Of a DNA stretch of 64,000 nt, positions 6,932 through 15,209 are shown one piece after another; within the stretch, counting starts at the first letter, position 1, and the number at the start of each line of letters is the position of its first letter. The position numbers and the translations under genes were made by a program. The stretch comes from G963667675 sp963667675 (lineage in GTDB: Bacteria; Chloroflexota; Dehalococcoidia; Lucifugimonadales; UBA3495), in NCBI GenBank assembly GCA_963667675.1, contig OY763929.1:620001-684000 (forward strand). The letters are read 5' to 3'. The notes beneath the pieces are model-generated. The model ran no database searches, was not told the DNA's origin, and was given only the letters and a program-made list of their open reading frames with translations.

Positions 6932-9439
6932 ATGCCAACCGGTAAAGACGGGGCCGCGACTGCGACTACTGTCATCGAGTTCATCAAGAAATGCGTCGAC
7001 GCCCACGGCCCTCGCGATGCGCTGCTGTTCAAGCCGGGTTTCCGCTACCAGCGTTGGTCCTATGACCGCCTCTGGAAAGAATCGGGACAGGTGGCCTCCC
7101 TTCTCCAAAGCCGGGGATTGTCCAAGGGAGACCAAGCCGTCCTCTGGGGGCCCAATTCTCCCCAGTGGGTGCTCATCTTCTTGGGCTGCCTGCGGGCAGG
7201 CGTCATTGTTGTGCCGCTGGACCTACGCAGCGCGCCGGATTACGTCCAGCGGGTCGTCTCGCTGGTGTCGCCCAAGGTCGCCTTCACCTCGCGCTACACG
7301 CCCAAGGGAGACGTAACTCTTGACGCGCCGGAGATTACCTTCGAGGAACTGGAGGACCGTATTCTGGGTCTTGGCGCCCCCGACCCCGTCGAAACGATCC
7401 CGGACGACCTGGTGGAGATCATGTTTACCTCGGGCACCACGGGCGACCCCAAGGGCGTGATGCTGACCCATCGCAACATCACCGCCAATATCGAAGGCAT
7501 CTCCCAATACATCACCTGCCAGCCGTCCAGCAGGCTCCTCTCCATCCTGCCCCTCAGCCACATGTACGAGCAGACTGGCGGCCTGCTCACCGCGTTGCAC
7601 TTCGGGGCCAGCGTCACCTATCCCACCAGCAGGCAGCCGACGGTCCTCGCCCGCACCATGCGAGAACGCAAAGTCACCACCATGCTCCTTGTCCCCCAGG
7701 CGCTGGAACTGCTCATGAACGGCATCGAACGGGAGGTCAGGCGCCAGGGAAAAGAAGGGCTTTGGCTGAAACTGCTGAAGATAGCCGGTAAGACTCCCTT
7801 CCCATTGCGCCGGCGTCTCTTCGGCCGCGTACACCGGCAGTTTGGCGGAAAGCTCGACTTCATCGTCTCCGGCGGCGCGGCCCTCGACCCGGAATTGGGC
7901 CGCAAGTGGGAGTTGCTCGGCGTCAAAATCGTACAAGGCTACGGGGCCACCGAGGCATCCCCCGTCATTAGCAACCACACCCTGAGCGAGCGAAGGCACG
8001 ACTCGGTGGGCCGTCCCCTGCCCAACGTCCAGGTCCAAATCACCGAGGAAGGCGAAATCCTCGCCAGGGGAGAAAGCATATCGCCAGGCTACTGGAACGC
8101 CCCGGAGCAGACGGCTGCCGCCTTCAAAGAGGGCTGGTACTACACCGGCGATATTGGCTATTTCGACGAGGAGGGATTCCTCCACATCAAGGGCCGCGTC
8201 AAGGACATGATTGTCCTGTCCAGTGGGCAGAACGTGTACCCCGACGACATCCAGGCAGTGCTCAACCGGCACCCCAATGTCACCGACTCTGCGGTGGTGG
8301 GCCTGCCCAGGGGGAGCTCCATCGAGGTGCACGCCGCCCTGATTATCAACGATGATGCAGACCCCGGATCAATCATCTCGTGGGCCAACGAACAGCTGGC
8401 CGAGCATCAGATGGTGAGGGGCCACACCGTCTGGCCGGGCGAAGACTTCCCCCGCACCCACACCATGAAGGTGAAGAAGCAACTGCTCATCGACGCGCTC
8501 CAGGGCAACGCCCCTCCTGTCCCCGCGGCCGGCGCCGGCCCGGCGGCGTCGGGCAGCCGTCCGGGAGACCGGGGCCTCGAGGACGTCATCGCCGAGGTCG
8601 CCAATGTTGACCCCTCTGAAATCACGCCGGGCATGACCTTGGGCGATGACCTCGGCCTGGACTCCCTTGGCCGGGTCGAGCTGCTGTCGGCCGTCGAGGC
8701 GGACCTTGGTACCTACTTGGACGAGAGCCAGGTCGGGCCAGAGACCACCGTCCGGGAGCTTGAGCAAGTATTGGAAGAGGGCGCCAACAACCCGCCGCTC
8801 ACCCGGTTCCCTGACTGGGGCATGGACTGGTGGTGCCGTATGACCCGGGGCATGATTCAACGGTTGCTGGTGTTCCCCCTCCTCAAACTCCCCTACGGCT
8901 TGAAGGTCTCCGGACAGGAAAACCTCCGCGCCATCGACGGCCCGGTTCTGTTCGCCTCCAACCACAGCCTTGGCCTCGACAATCCCCTGATTATCAAGGC
9001 AGTCCCTCCGGCATGGCGTCGGCGGTTGGCCATCGCCGGGGCCGCCGCCTTGTGGAAAAATCCCGTGTTTTGGGTCATGAACCCCCTGTTGGGCAACGGG
9101 TTCCCCCTCGCTCATGAAGGCGCCGTCCGCCCCAGCTTGGAGAACATGGGCAAGATTCTCGACAGCGGCTGGTCCGTGCTGATTTACCCTGAGGGGGAGC
9201 TGACCGTCGGCGGACCCATCAAGCCGTTCATGAACGGTACCGGCCTGGTCGCCGTAGAAGGCCGTCTGCCCGTAGTCCCCGTCAAGCTGCACATCTACCG
9301 CCTCGGCGCGCCTGTGCGATTTCCCGTCCTCAAGCGGGGCCACGTTGAGGTCCGCTTCGGCGAGCCCTTGACGTTCTCTCCAAGCGCGTCCTACCAGGAA
9401 GCCACCCAGGCGATTGAACAGGCGGTACGGGTGTTGTGA
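6932..9439 (+). CDS. AMP-dependent acyl ligase - acyl carrier - PlsC acyltransferase fusion
   Basis: The 835-residue protein has three domains. An AMP-forming ligase occupies about 1-540, with phosphate loop TSGTTGDPKGVMLTHRN near 165, YGATEASP near 335 and YTGDIGYFDEEG near 403. A carrier domain follows at about 560-625, with DDLGLDSLGRVEL, where the Ser near 576 would bear phosphopantetheine. A glycerolipid acyltransferase domain occupies about 645-830, with the H-x4-D motif in NHSLGLDN near 676 and YPEGEL near 751. It could activate a fatty acid, hold it on its own carrier and transfer it to a lysophospholipid, resembling Aas but with a built-in carrier. AGGAG lies 8 nt before ATG 6932. 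Confidence 0.9.
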   Translation: MPTGKDGAATATTVIEFIKKCVDAHGPRDALLFKPGFRYQRWSYDRLWKESGQVASLLQSRGLSKGDQAVLWGPNSPQWVLIFLGCLRAGVIVVPLDLRSAPDYVQRVVSLVSPKVAFTSRYTPKGDVTLDAPEITFEELEDRILGLGAPDPVETIPDDLVEIMFTSGTTGDPKGVMLTHRNITANIEGISQYITCQPSSRLLSILPLSHMYEQTGGLLTALHFGASVTYPTSRQPTVLARTMRERKVTTMLLVPQALELLMNGIEREVRRQGKEGLWLKLLKIAGKTPFPLRRRLFGRVHRQFGGKLDFIVSGGAALDPELGRKWELLGVKIVQGYGATEASPVISNHTLSERRHDSVGRPLPNVQVQITEEGEILARGESISPGYWNAPEQTAAAFKEGWYYTGDIGYFDEEGFLHIKGRVKDMIVLSSGQNVYPDDIQAVLNRHPNVTDSAVVGLPRGSSIEVHAALIINDDADPGSIISWANEQLAEHQMVRGHTVWPGEDFPRTHTMKVKKQLLIDALQGNAPPVPAAGAGPAASGSRPGDRGLEDVIAEVANVDPSEITPGMTLGDDLGLDSLGRVELLSAVEADLGTYLDESQVGPETTVRELEQVLEEGANNPPLTRFPDWGMDWWCRMTRGMIQRLLVFPLLKLPYGLKVSGQENLRAIDGPVLFASNHSLGLDNPLIIKAVPPAWRRRLAIAGAAALWKNPVFWVMNPLLGNGFPLAHEGAVRPSLENMGKILDSGWSVLIYPEGELTVGGPIKPFMNGTGLVAVEGRLPVVPVKLHIYRLGAPVRFPVLKRGHVEVRFGEPLTFSPSASYQEATQAIEQAVRVL

Positions 9440-9649
9440 CGCCTCCCGGTAACATTAGTTAGTTGCGAGGCAACGATACCCATTTCGGTAACATCTATTG
9501 TGAGTCAACTCGGTCGCTGGCAATCAGCCTCATTGGACCGGCTGACGAACATTCGACAGGGGTAAATGGGTCGGGGTCCAAGGGGGCGTCAGAGATGCTG
9601 ACTGTTGCCGAAAGAGATGGGTCATCCACCTGACTTGGAGGGACGCCGT

Positions 9650-10225
9650 ATGAGCAAACAAGAGAGTGAGATTCAGCCCGCTGCGCCGGTCAGGCGTCGT
9701 CGCGTCCGTCATGGACTGGTCATCGTCAATACAGGCGAGGGCAAGGGCAAGACAACCGCGGCGCTGGGGGTTATTTTTCGGGCTTGGGGCCGGGACTTCC
9801 GCATACGCATGTTCCAGTTCATCAAGCACACGGGAGCTCGATTCGGAGAGCATCGGACGGCCCAACGGCTGGAAATACCCATAGAGGCCCTGGGCGATGG
9901 CTTCACTTGGCTTTCCAAGGACATGGACAGGACCGCGGCCCTCGCCGTCGAACAGTGGGACCGCTGCAAAGAAGCCATCCTGAACGGAGACGAGGACATC
10001 ATCATCCTCGATGAGTTCACCTACGCCATGCACTACGGCTGGGTCCCCGTTGCCGACGTCGTTGACGCCCTGCAGCGGCGGAGAGACACCATGCACGTAA
10101 TCATCACCGGCCGGTATGCCCCGCAAGAGCTTGTAGACTGCGCCGACCTGGTCACCGAAATGAAGATGATTAAGCATCCTTACCAGGAAAAGGGCATCAA
10201 GGCCCAACAGGGCATAGAGTTCTAG
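9650..10225 (+). CDS. cobO: Corrinoid adenosyltransferase (CobA/CobO/BtuR type)
   Basis: The 191-residue protein has the P-loop NTGEGKGKTTAALG and blocks RMFQFIKH, IIILDEFTYAMHYGW and VIITGRYAPQELVDCADLVTEMK characteristic of the CobA/CobO family. It transfers adenosyl from ATP to cob(I)alamin, giving coenzyme B12, or acts on precursors during de novo synthesis or salvage. ATG 9650 follows a GGAGGGA site by 6 nt; the upstream in-frame ATG 9605 has none. No other cobalamin gene is adjacent and I see no cobalamin riboswitch in the 210 bp upstream, so salvage is a reasonable guess. Confidence 0.92.
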   Translation: MSKQESEIQPAAPVRRRRVRHGLVIVNTGEGKGKTTAALGVIFRAWGRDFRIRMFQFIKHTGARFGEHRTAQRLEIPIEALGDGFTWLSKDMDRTAALAVEQWDRCKEAILNGDEDIIILDEFTYAMHYGWVPVADVVDALQRRRDTMHVIITGRYAPQELVDCADLVTEMKMIKHPYQEKGIKAQQGIEF

Positions 10226-10258
10226 CGATGACCATTGCAGTAGTACAATGATCTGGAA

Positions 10259-10441
10259 ATGACAGCCAACAGAGTCAAGATCGTCGCCCAGGCCCTGTTG
10301 TTCGTGCTGGCGGTTGTTGTGTTCTACGTGGGTCTTGGCGTAGGACTGCAAATCAGCCCTACCCTCGGCTCCATCCTGTGGTTCGTCGCTGCGGCCATCG
10401 TGGCCTTGGACCTGATTTGGATTGCCCGGTCTCGTCGCTGA
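10259..10441 (+). CDS. Small two-helix membrane protein
   Basis: This 60-residue open frame reads as two transmembrane helices (about 10-29 and 36-55) separated by a short polar turn and ending in a basic ARSRR tail, so both termini are probably cytoplasmic. It starts 33 bp after cobO on the same strand. No Shine-Dalgarno is clear; a TACAAT at 10244-10249 could serve as a -10 box. The family is not recognised. Its hydrophobic pattern and position make it likely to be real. Confidence 0.55.
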   Translation: MTANRVKIVAQALLFVLAVVVFYVGLGVGLQISPTLGSILWFVAAAIVALDLIWIARSRR

Positions 10442-10629
10442 CGCAACTGCCCAAGATACCGTAGACCACAGGCCAACTATCTTGCAGGCTTACGTTGCGT
10501 TGACAAGAGCTACGGGCCAAGCCTACACTTCACCGGCTGTCTGCGCCTGCATTCGCCTCCGTTAGCCTTAGATGTCCCCAGTTGGAATGCAGGCAAACTC
10601 TAGCCCACCCTCGGTTTGGAGTCGGCATA

Positions 10630-11286
10630 ATGCAGAATGTAATCAGGTCCGGCGAATTTGTGGTTCAGGCCAAGCCGTGGTCGGTGATAGGCCCGTTCAA
10701 CAACTCCCTTATGGACTCCCTCTTCCCGTCCATCAATACCCTCCAGAGATTGGCCATATCGTTGCTGTTCGTGGGATTGCTGGTAGCCTTCGGGCGGGCG
10801 ACGTTCTACCTGCCGGATAACCCCGTACCCATCACCTTTCAGACCACCGGCGTACTCCTCATTGGAGGAGTCTTGGGGCTGCGGTGGGGCCTCTTTGCCA
10901 TCCTCGTCTACTACTTCCTGGGCATGGCCGGGGTTCCAGTATTCAAAGACGGCGGCAATGGCTGGGACTACGTGACCGGCTCAGTCACTGGAGGTTATCT
11001 TATCGGGTTTGTCGCCGCCGCCGTGTTGGTGGGCTACCTGTCCCAGCGCGGTTGGAATCGCGGCCGTTCCCTGTGGCCCATGCTCCTGGGAAGCCTCTTC
11101 ATCTACGTCCCTGGTCTCCTGTGGCTGCACTATTTTGACTTCGGTTGGCCCGCCGAGGGAGAACTCTTCAGCGGCGGAATGTACCCGTTTATCCCCGGAG
11201 ACCTGGTGAAGCTGATGATCGCGTCGCTGGTGGTAGGCTTCGGCTGGAAACTTGCAGACCGGCGCCAGCAGTCCGACGGGCCCTAA
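10630..11286 (+). CDS. bioY: BioY biotin transporter (ECF S component)
   Basis: The 218-residue membrane protein has the BioY core: PVPITFQTTGVLLIGGVLG, a long helix ending YYFLGMAGVPVF, the Gly-rich VTGSVTGGYLIGF segment and a C-terminal IPGDLVKLMIASLV helix. About six membrane helices are visible. BioY is the substrate-binding S component of energy-coupling factor biotin transporters. No EcfA/EcfT genes are nearby, so it would use shared ECF modules or act alone. ATG 10630 is preferred; an in-frame upstream codon at 10582 would only add a non-family extension. Confidence 0.9.
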   Translation: MQNVIRSGEFVVQAKPWSVIGPFNNSLMDSLFPSINTLQRLAISLLFVGLLVAFGRATFYLPDNPVPITFQTTGVLLIGGVLGLRWGLFAILVYYFLGMAGVPVFKDGGNGWDYVTGSVTGGYLIGFVAAAVLVGYLSQRGWNRGRSLWPMLLGSLFIYVPGLLWLHYFDFGWPAEGELFSGGMYPFIPGDLVKLMIASLVVGFGWKLADRRQQSDGP

Positions 11287-11446
11287 CCCGGAAATCATAC
11301 TCCGTTGGACTTTCCTACGCCGTTGACCCCGGAAGTCCGCGTGAGACTCCCCGAATACACTAGCGGATGAGCTAGGAGTCGATTTGGGCCGCCGCTGGGC
11401 ATGCGCGGCCGATGGAGCTCTTTTATGGTTTATCGAGGGAAATGTT

Positions 11447-11532
11447 TGGTGCCGGGGGAGGGAATCGAACCCACACACCGGTCAAGGTAGCGGATTTTAA
11501 GTCCGCCGCGTCTACCGTTCCGCCACCCCGGC
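11447..11532 (-). tRNA. tRNA-Leu (anticodon TAA)
   Basis: On the minus strand a cloverleaf with a long variable arm forms. The acceptor stem is GCCGGGG/CCCCGGC, the anticodon stem-loop is GCGGA-CTTAAAA-TCCGC with anticodon TAA, and the T-arm loop is GGTTCGATTCC-like. The discriminator A and an encoded CCA are at 11447-11450. It stands alone between bioY and the MmgE/PrpD gene. Confidence 0.95.
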
Positions 11533-11669
11533 CACCTGGCCGCCTCCGTTGGCCGACACTGACATAGCGCCAGCTACGAAGGCATGTCTATTCTAGCATA
11601 AGGCCCCCTGTCACTCTGCCCTTGACACGCCCGAAACCCCATACCTAAACTGAGACCTACCGCCCCGCC

Positions 11670-11691
11670 ATTCCCGCCCCCGAGCGGGAAT
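11670..11691. repeat. Dispersed palindrome, GC variant
   Basis: ATTCCCGC and GCGGGAAT form a perfect 8 bp inverted repeat around a 6 bp loop, followed by TCTAAAG. It is a sequence-diverged relative of the ATTCCGGC/GCCGGAAT palindromes around the CRISPR locus. It sits alone in the 236 bp gap between tRNA-Leu and the MmgE/PrpD gene. Confidence 0.65.
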
Positions 11692-11768
11692 CTAAAGTCC
11701 GGCGGCCCCGCCAAATAACCACCCGTCGACCTAGCCGATTCCGCACCGCCAGGAGAAGAAACATAGCC

Positions 11769-13199
11769 ATGGCCACAAAGACATATTCGGTCTCAGGAAA
11801 AGACGCATCCATCGACCTCATCCGCCACGCTGGAAGCCTGTCTTATGAAGAACTGCCCGACGAACTGGTGAATCTGACCAAGCAGTGCATCCTGGACACT
11901 TTGGGCGTCACCACCGGCGCCAGCGGCCTCGCCCCCGAGGGACGCATGGCCTTCGAGTACGTGCGGGACATGGGAGGCGCTCCCGAAAGCACCATCCTCG
12001 GCTTTGGCGGAAAGGCGCCGGCGCAGTGGGCGGCTTTCGTCAACGGTTCATTGGGCCACATGCTGGACTACGACGACGTGGAGCCCGGCGGCGGACACCA
12101 CAGCATCGCCACCGTTCCCGTGGCCTTTGCGGCAGCCGAGAAGGAGGGCGCAATCGGCGGACGGGAGATGATTGCAGTCGTGGCCGCCGGTCAGGACCTC
12201 ATGGCGCGCATCGCCCTCTCCATAACCATTCCCGAGTGGACCATGAACGAGGGCTGGTTCCCCACCAATCTCCTGGGCTATCTCGGCGGCGCTGTCGTAG
12301 CCGGACGCCTCTACGGGCTGAACGAGGGACAGTTGGAAAACGCTCTGGGCATTGCCTTCAACCAGCTCAGCGGCAGCCGCCAAATGGCCGTGGCCGAAGC
12401 CACCCACATGCGCAGCATGCAGGCGGGATTCACCGGCCAGGGCGCCGTCATGGCGGCAGACTTGGCCCGCAGGGGAGTCACCGGCCCCAAACAAATCCTC
12501 GAAGGCCGGTACGGCTTCTACAAGACCTACGTCCGCTGCGAGCCCGACTGGGGCCAGCTCACCGGCGGCCTGGGCGACTATTTCCCATTGCTCCAGTGCC
12601 ACGCCTTCAAGGTCTGGCCGGCCTGCGCCGCAACTAGACCTAGCAATGCCGCCATCCTCAACCTGCGGCGTGAACATGACCTGAACCCTGGCGACATCGA
12701 CGAGGTAGTCGTCCTCGGCGGCAACATGCACACCGAGTTGCTGTCCGAGCCCATCGAACTGAAGCGCCGGCCCGAGACCAGCATCGACGCCAAGTACAGC
12801 ATTCCCTTCACATCCGCTGTCGCCATGGCCAAGGGCAACGTGACCCTGAGCGCCTACACCGACCAGGGACTGCACGACCCCGAGGTCCTGGCGATGGCCG
12901 ATAGAGTCCGCTATCAGCCCTTGCCGCCTGAAGAGAACCACTTCGTGCCCGGCATCGAGATTCACACCCGCGACGGCCGGCGGCTGTTCCAGCGCGTTGA
13001 GGCCCTTCCTGGAGCGCCGGGCAATCCCGCCAGCCAGGACCTGCTGGAATCGAAATTCCGCGACTGCGTCTCCTTCTCCGCTTCTCCCGTCGCACCGGCC
13101 AACGCCGACCGCGTCATAGAAATGGTCAACAACCTGGAGACGGTGAGCGACGTGGGCGAGATCGTGCGCTTGCTTGCGCCGGCATACGGAACCCCATGA
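11769..13199 (+). CDS. MmgE/PrpD family protein
   Basis: The 476-residue protein spans the full MmgE/PrpD fold. The helical N-terminal domain has LGVTTGASGL and NGSLGHMLDYDDVEPGGGHH (the active-site region with Asp and His residues), then QDLMARIALS and GYLGGAVVAGRLYGL, and the C-terminal lid domain ends about residue 440. Relatives include 2-methylcitrate dehydratase, cis-aconitate decarboxylase and many uncharacterised members; Chloroflexota often carry several copies. AGGAG lies 13 nt before ATG 11769, somewhat far. The substrate is unknown. It borders the DNA-modification island but is unlikely to be part of it. Confidence 0.88.
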   Translation: MATKTYSVSGKDASIDLIRHAGSLSYEELPDELVNLTKQCILDTLGVTTGASGLAPEGRMAFEYVRDMGGAPESTILGFGGKAPAQWAAFVNGSLGHMLDYDDVEPGGGHHSIATVPVAFAAAEKEGAIGGREMIAVVAAGQDLMARIALSITIPEWTMNEGWFPTNLLGYLGGAVVAGRLYGLNEGQLENALGIAFNQLSGSRQMAVAEATHMRSMQAGFTGQGAVMAADLARRGVTGPKQILEGRYGFYKTYVRCEPDWGQLTGGLGDYFPLLQCHAFKVWPACAATRPSNAAILNLRREHDLNPGDIDEVVVLGGNMHTELLSEPIELKRRPETSIDAKYSIPFTSAVAMAKGNVTLSAYTDQGLHDPEVLAMADRVRYQPLPPEENHFVPGIEIHTRDGRRLFQRVEALPGAPGNPASQDLLESKFRDCVSFSASPVAPANADRVIEMVNNLETVSDVGEIVRLLAPAYGTP

Positions 13200-13277
13200 C
13201 AGAAGGGGCTTTATTGTCATAACCCTCGCTGGTATGGTAGTCGTGCTTGCAAAGATGGTTGAAAGGGGAGTGAAGCG

Positions 13278-14156
13278 ATGGTGGAAGTAGCGCCTCAGGC
13301 CAATTCGACGGGAACAGGCCGTAGAATTGCTGTTCACCGAAGGGGTGGTCGAGACCGAAAGATTGCCTTCGGGTGGTACGGGGGCAAATTCAGCCACCTT
13401 GATTTCATTCTACCCAACATCCCGTCGGACGGACGGCACTTTTGCGACGTCTTTGGCGGCTCCGCTGCGGTACTCATCAATCGCGAACCTGCCCCTGTTG
13501 AGACGTACAACGACATAGACTCGGAGCTCGTCAATTTCTTTGAAGTGCTTAGAGATGATGGAGATGAACTTGTACGTGCAATCAGTCTGACTCCGTTTTC
13601 TAGGCAAGAACTTGCGCGAGCGTGTGTGTTTGAGACTGGACTGTCGAAACGGGAGCGAGCCAGGCGCTTCTTCGTGAGAGCGCGCCAGACTAGGACTGGA
13701 CTAGCCCAACGGAGCAGCCAGGGCCGATGGGCGCACTGCGTTCTAACGTCACGCTCTGGCATGGCTGGTGCAGTGTCCCGCTGGCTCGGTTCGGTCGATG
13801 GACTTGCAGAGATTACACTTCGGCTGCAAAGGGTACAAATCGAGAATGCACCCGCTCTAGATGTCATAAGGCGCTATGACACCCCAGAAACGATTTTCTA
13901 TCTGGACCCACCCTACGTTCACTCGTCTAGAGGCGATACCGCAGCGTACGAAAACGAAATGACTGACGATGAACACGCTGAACTGGCTGATGCGCTTTCG
14001 TTGATTCGTGGGCGCGCCGTTCTGTCTGGATATAGGACTCCCCTGTATGACCAGTTATTCCGAGATTGGAGGCGGATAGACGCTCCCGTGCGAACTGCCA
14101 ACTCCGTCCGTCAACCCCGTCAAGAGTCCCTCTGGCTCAATTTCGACCATGACTGA
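13278..14156 (+). CDS. D12-class DNA adenine-N6 methyltransferase
   Basis: The 292-residue protein has the D12-class layout: WYGGKFSHLDFILPNIP (the GGK block at about 35-37), CDVFGGSAAVLINR with the FGGS motif I, YNDIDSELVNFF, and the catalytic LDPPYV motif near residue 210. It would methylate adenine N6 in DNA using SAM. An AAGGGGAG site precedes ATG 13278. The first 25 residues are a basic tail not typical of Dam. It opens a tightly packed five- to six-gene run and overlaps the next small gene by 8 nt. The recognition sequence is unknown. Confidence 0.87.
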   Translation: MVEVAPQANSTGTGRRIAVHRRGGRDRKIAFGWYGGKFSHLDFILPNIPSDGRHFCDVFGGSAAVLINREPAPVETYNDIDSELVNFFEVLRDDGDELVRAISLTPFSRQELARACVFETGLSKRERARRFFVRARQTRTGLAQRSSQGRWAHCVLTSRSGMAGAVSRWLGSVDGLAEITLRLQRVQIENAPALDVIRRYDTPETIFYLDPPYVHSSRGDTAAYENEMTDDEHAELADALSLIRGRAVLSGYRTPLYDQLFRDWRRIDAPVRTANSVRQPRQESLWLNFDHD

Positions 14157-14316
14157 AGAAGAATTAACATCGATTACCTCCCTCGCCAGAAGTTCGTTTA
14201 TGCTGCTCGGCGAAGAATGGCGAGTTGAGTTCCTCCAGGCGATTGGCGCCGAATTGGATGCCCGTACTTCTCAACCCTCGGACCGCACTGCATTCGCCGC
14301 TTTGTTGACTGGATAG
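14149..14316 (+). CDS. Small 55-residue protein in the modification island
   Basis: A 56-codon frame starts with ATG at 14149, overlapping the methylase stop by 8 nt, and ends with TAG at 14314-14316, 8 bp before the next methyltransferase start. The predicted product is acidic and probably helical (it starts MTEEELTSITSLARSS). Tight overlap on both sides suggests translational coupling, which is the main argument that it is real. The family is not recognised. Confidence 0.5.
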   Translation: MTEEELTSITSLARSSFMLLGEEWRVEFLQAIGAELDARTSQPSDRTAFAALLTG

Positions 14317-14324
14317 CCCTGGCC

Positions 14325-15209
14325 GTGAGTTATGCCCGTGGCAGCCAAGACATCCTCTGGGGTATGAATTTGCCTGAACCGGATTCTGTGATATTGGCCT
14401 GTGAAGACAACCTCGCCTTCATGGCAAGGATGCCCGACGAAACAATAAAGCTTATAGTCACGTCGCCACCCTACAACCTTGGTAAAGACTACGAGGCCAA
14501 GACTTCACTTGACGACTACCTCAAGGCCCAGAGGCGTGTAATCAGCGAATGCGTCCGGGTTCTCCATCCCCGGGGATCTATCTGCTGGCAGGTCGGGAAC
14601 TACGTCAATAACGGAGAAATCGTTCCTTTGGACGCGGTGCTTTACCCGCTGTTCCGGGATCAGGGACTCAAGCTCCGCAACCGGATAGTCTGGCACTTCG
14701 GTCACGGCTTGCATTCGTCGAGGAGACTTTCCGGGCGGTACGAGACCATCAACTGGTGGACGAAGACCGACGACTACACCTGGAACCTGGACCCCATCAG
14801 GGTCCCGTCCAAGTATCCGGGCAAGCGCCACTTCAAGGGACCCAACATCGGCAAGTTGTCGGGTAATCCCAAGGGCAAGAACCCCAGCGACGTATGGGAA
14901 TTCCCCAATGTCAAAAGCAACCACCCGGAGAAGACAATCCATCCTTGCCAATTTCCCGTTGAACTGGTGGAACGCCTAGTTCTCTCTATGACCAATGAAG
15001 GCGACGTGGTATTTGACCCCTATATGGGAGTTGGATCAGCCGTTGTCGCCGCTCTCATGCACGACCGCGTCGCCTACGGGTGTGACATAGTGCAGGACTA
15101 TGTGGATGTTGCCAGGGGGCGAGTGCACGGGTATTACGCCGGACAACTCCGTACACGCCCCATGGGAAAGCCCATATACGATCCGTCCAAGCCCAATGGA
15201 ACCTCATGA
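14325..15209 (+). CDS. Beta-class DNA methyltransferase (TSPPYNL type)
   Basis: This 294-residue methyltransferase has circularly permuted, beta-class order: the catalytic TSPPYNLGKDY motif IV at about 46-56 comes first, and the SAM-binding FDPYMGVGSAVVAALM motif I near 230 comes last, followed by YGCDIVQDYV. The motif fits N4-cytosine or N6-adenine methylation. GTG 14325 is used; ATG 14364 is an in-frame alternative that would still keep the catalytic core. The stop codon overlaps the next gene's ATG by 4 nt, a strong sign of coupling. Confidence 0.9.
   Translation: MSYARGSQDILWGMNLPEPDSVILACEDNLAFMARMPDETIKLIVTSPPYNLGKDYEAKTSLDDYLKAQRRVISECVRVLHPRGSICWQVGNYVNNGEIVPLDAVLYPLFRDQGLKLRNRIVWHFGHGLHSSRRLSGRYETINWWTKTDDYTWNLDPIRVPSKYPGKRHFKGPNIGKLSGNPKGKNPSDVWEFPNVKSNHPEKTIHPCQFPVELVERLVLSMTNEGDVVFDPYMGVGSAVVAALMHDRVAYGCDIVQDYVDVARGRVHGYYAGQLRTRPMGKPIYDPSKPNGTS

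Noticed and set aside
7223..9343. Long minus-strand frames (369 and 324 codons) opposite the ligase-acyltransferase fusion
   Set aside because: Mirror-frame artefacts of a high-GC coding sequence; no motif or ribosome site.
9440..9649. Possible cobalamin riboswitch upstream of cobO
   Set aside because: I could not find the B12-box or a convincing multi-stem fold in this short gap.
12048..13397. 449-codon minus-strand open frame opposite the MmgE/PrpD gene
   Set aside because: Antisense to a clear family member in GC-rich DNA; Gly/Val/Ala-rich composition, no recognisable domain.
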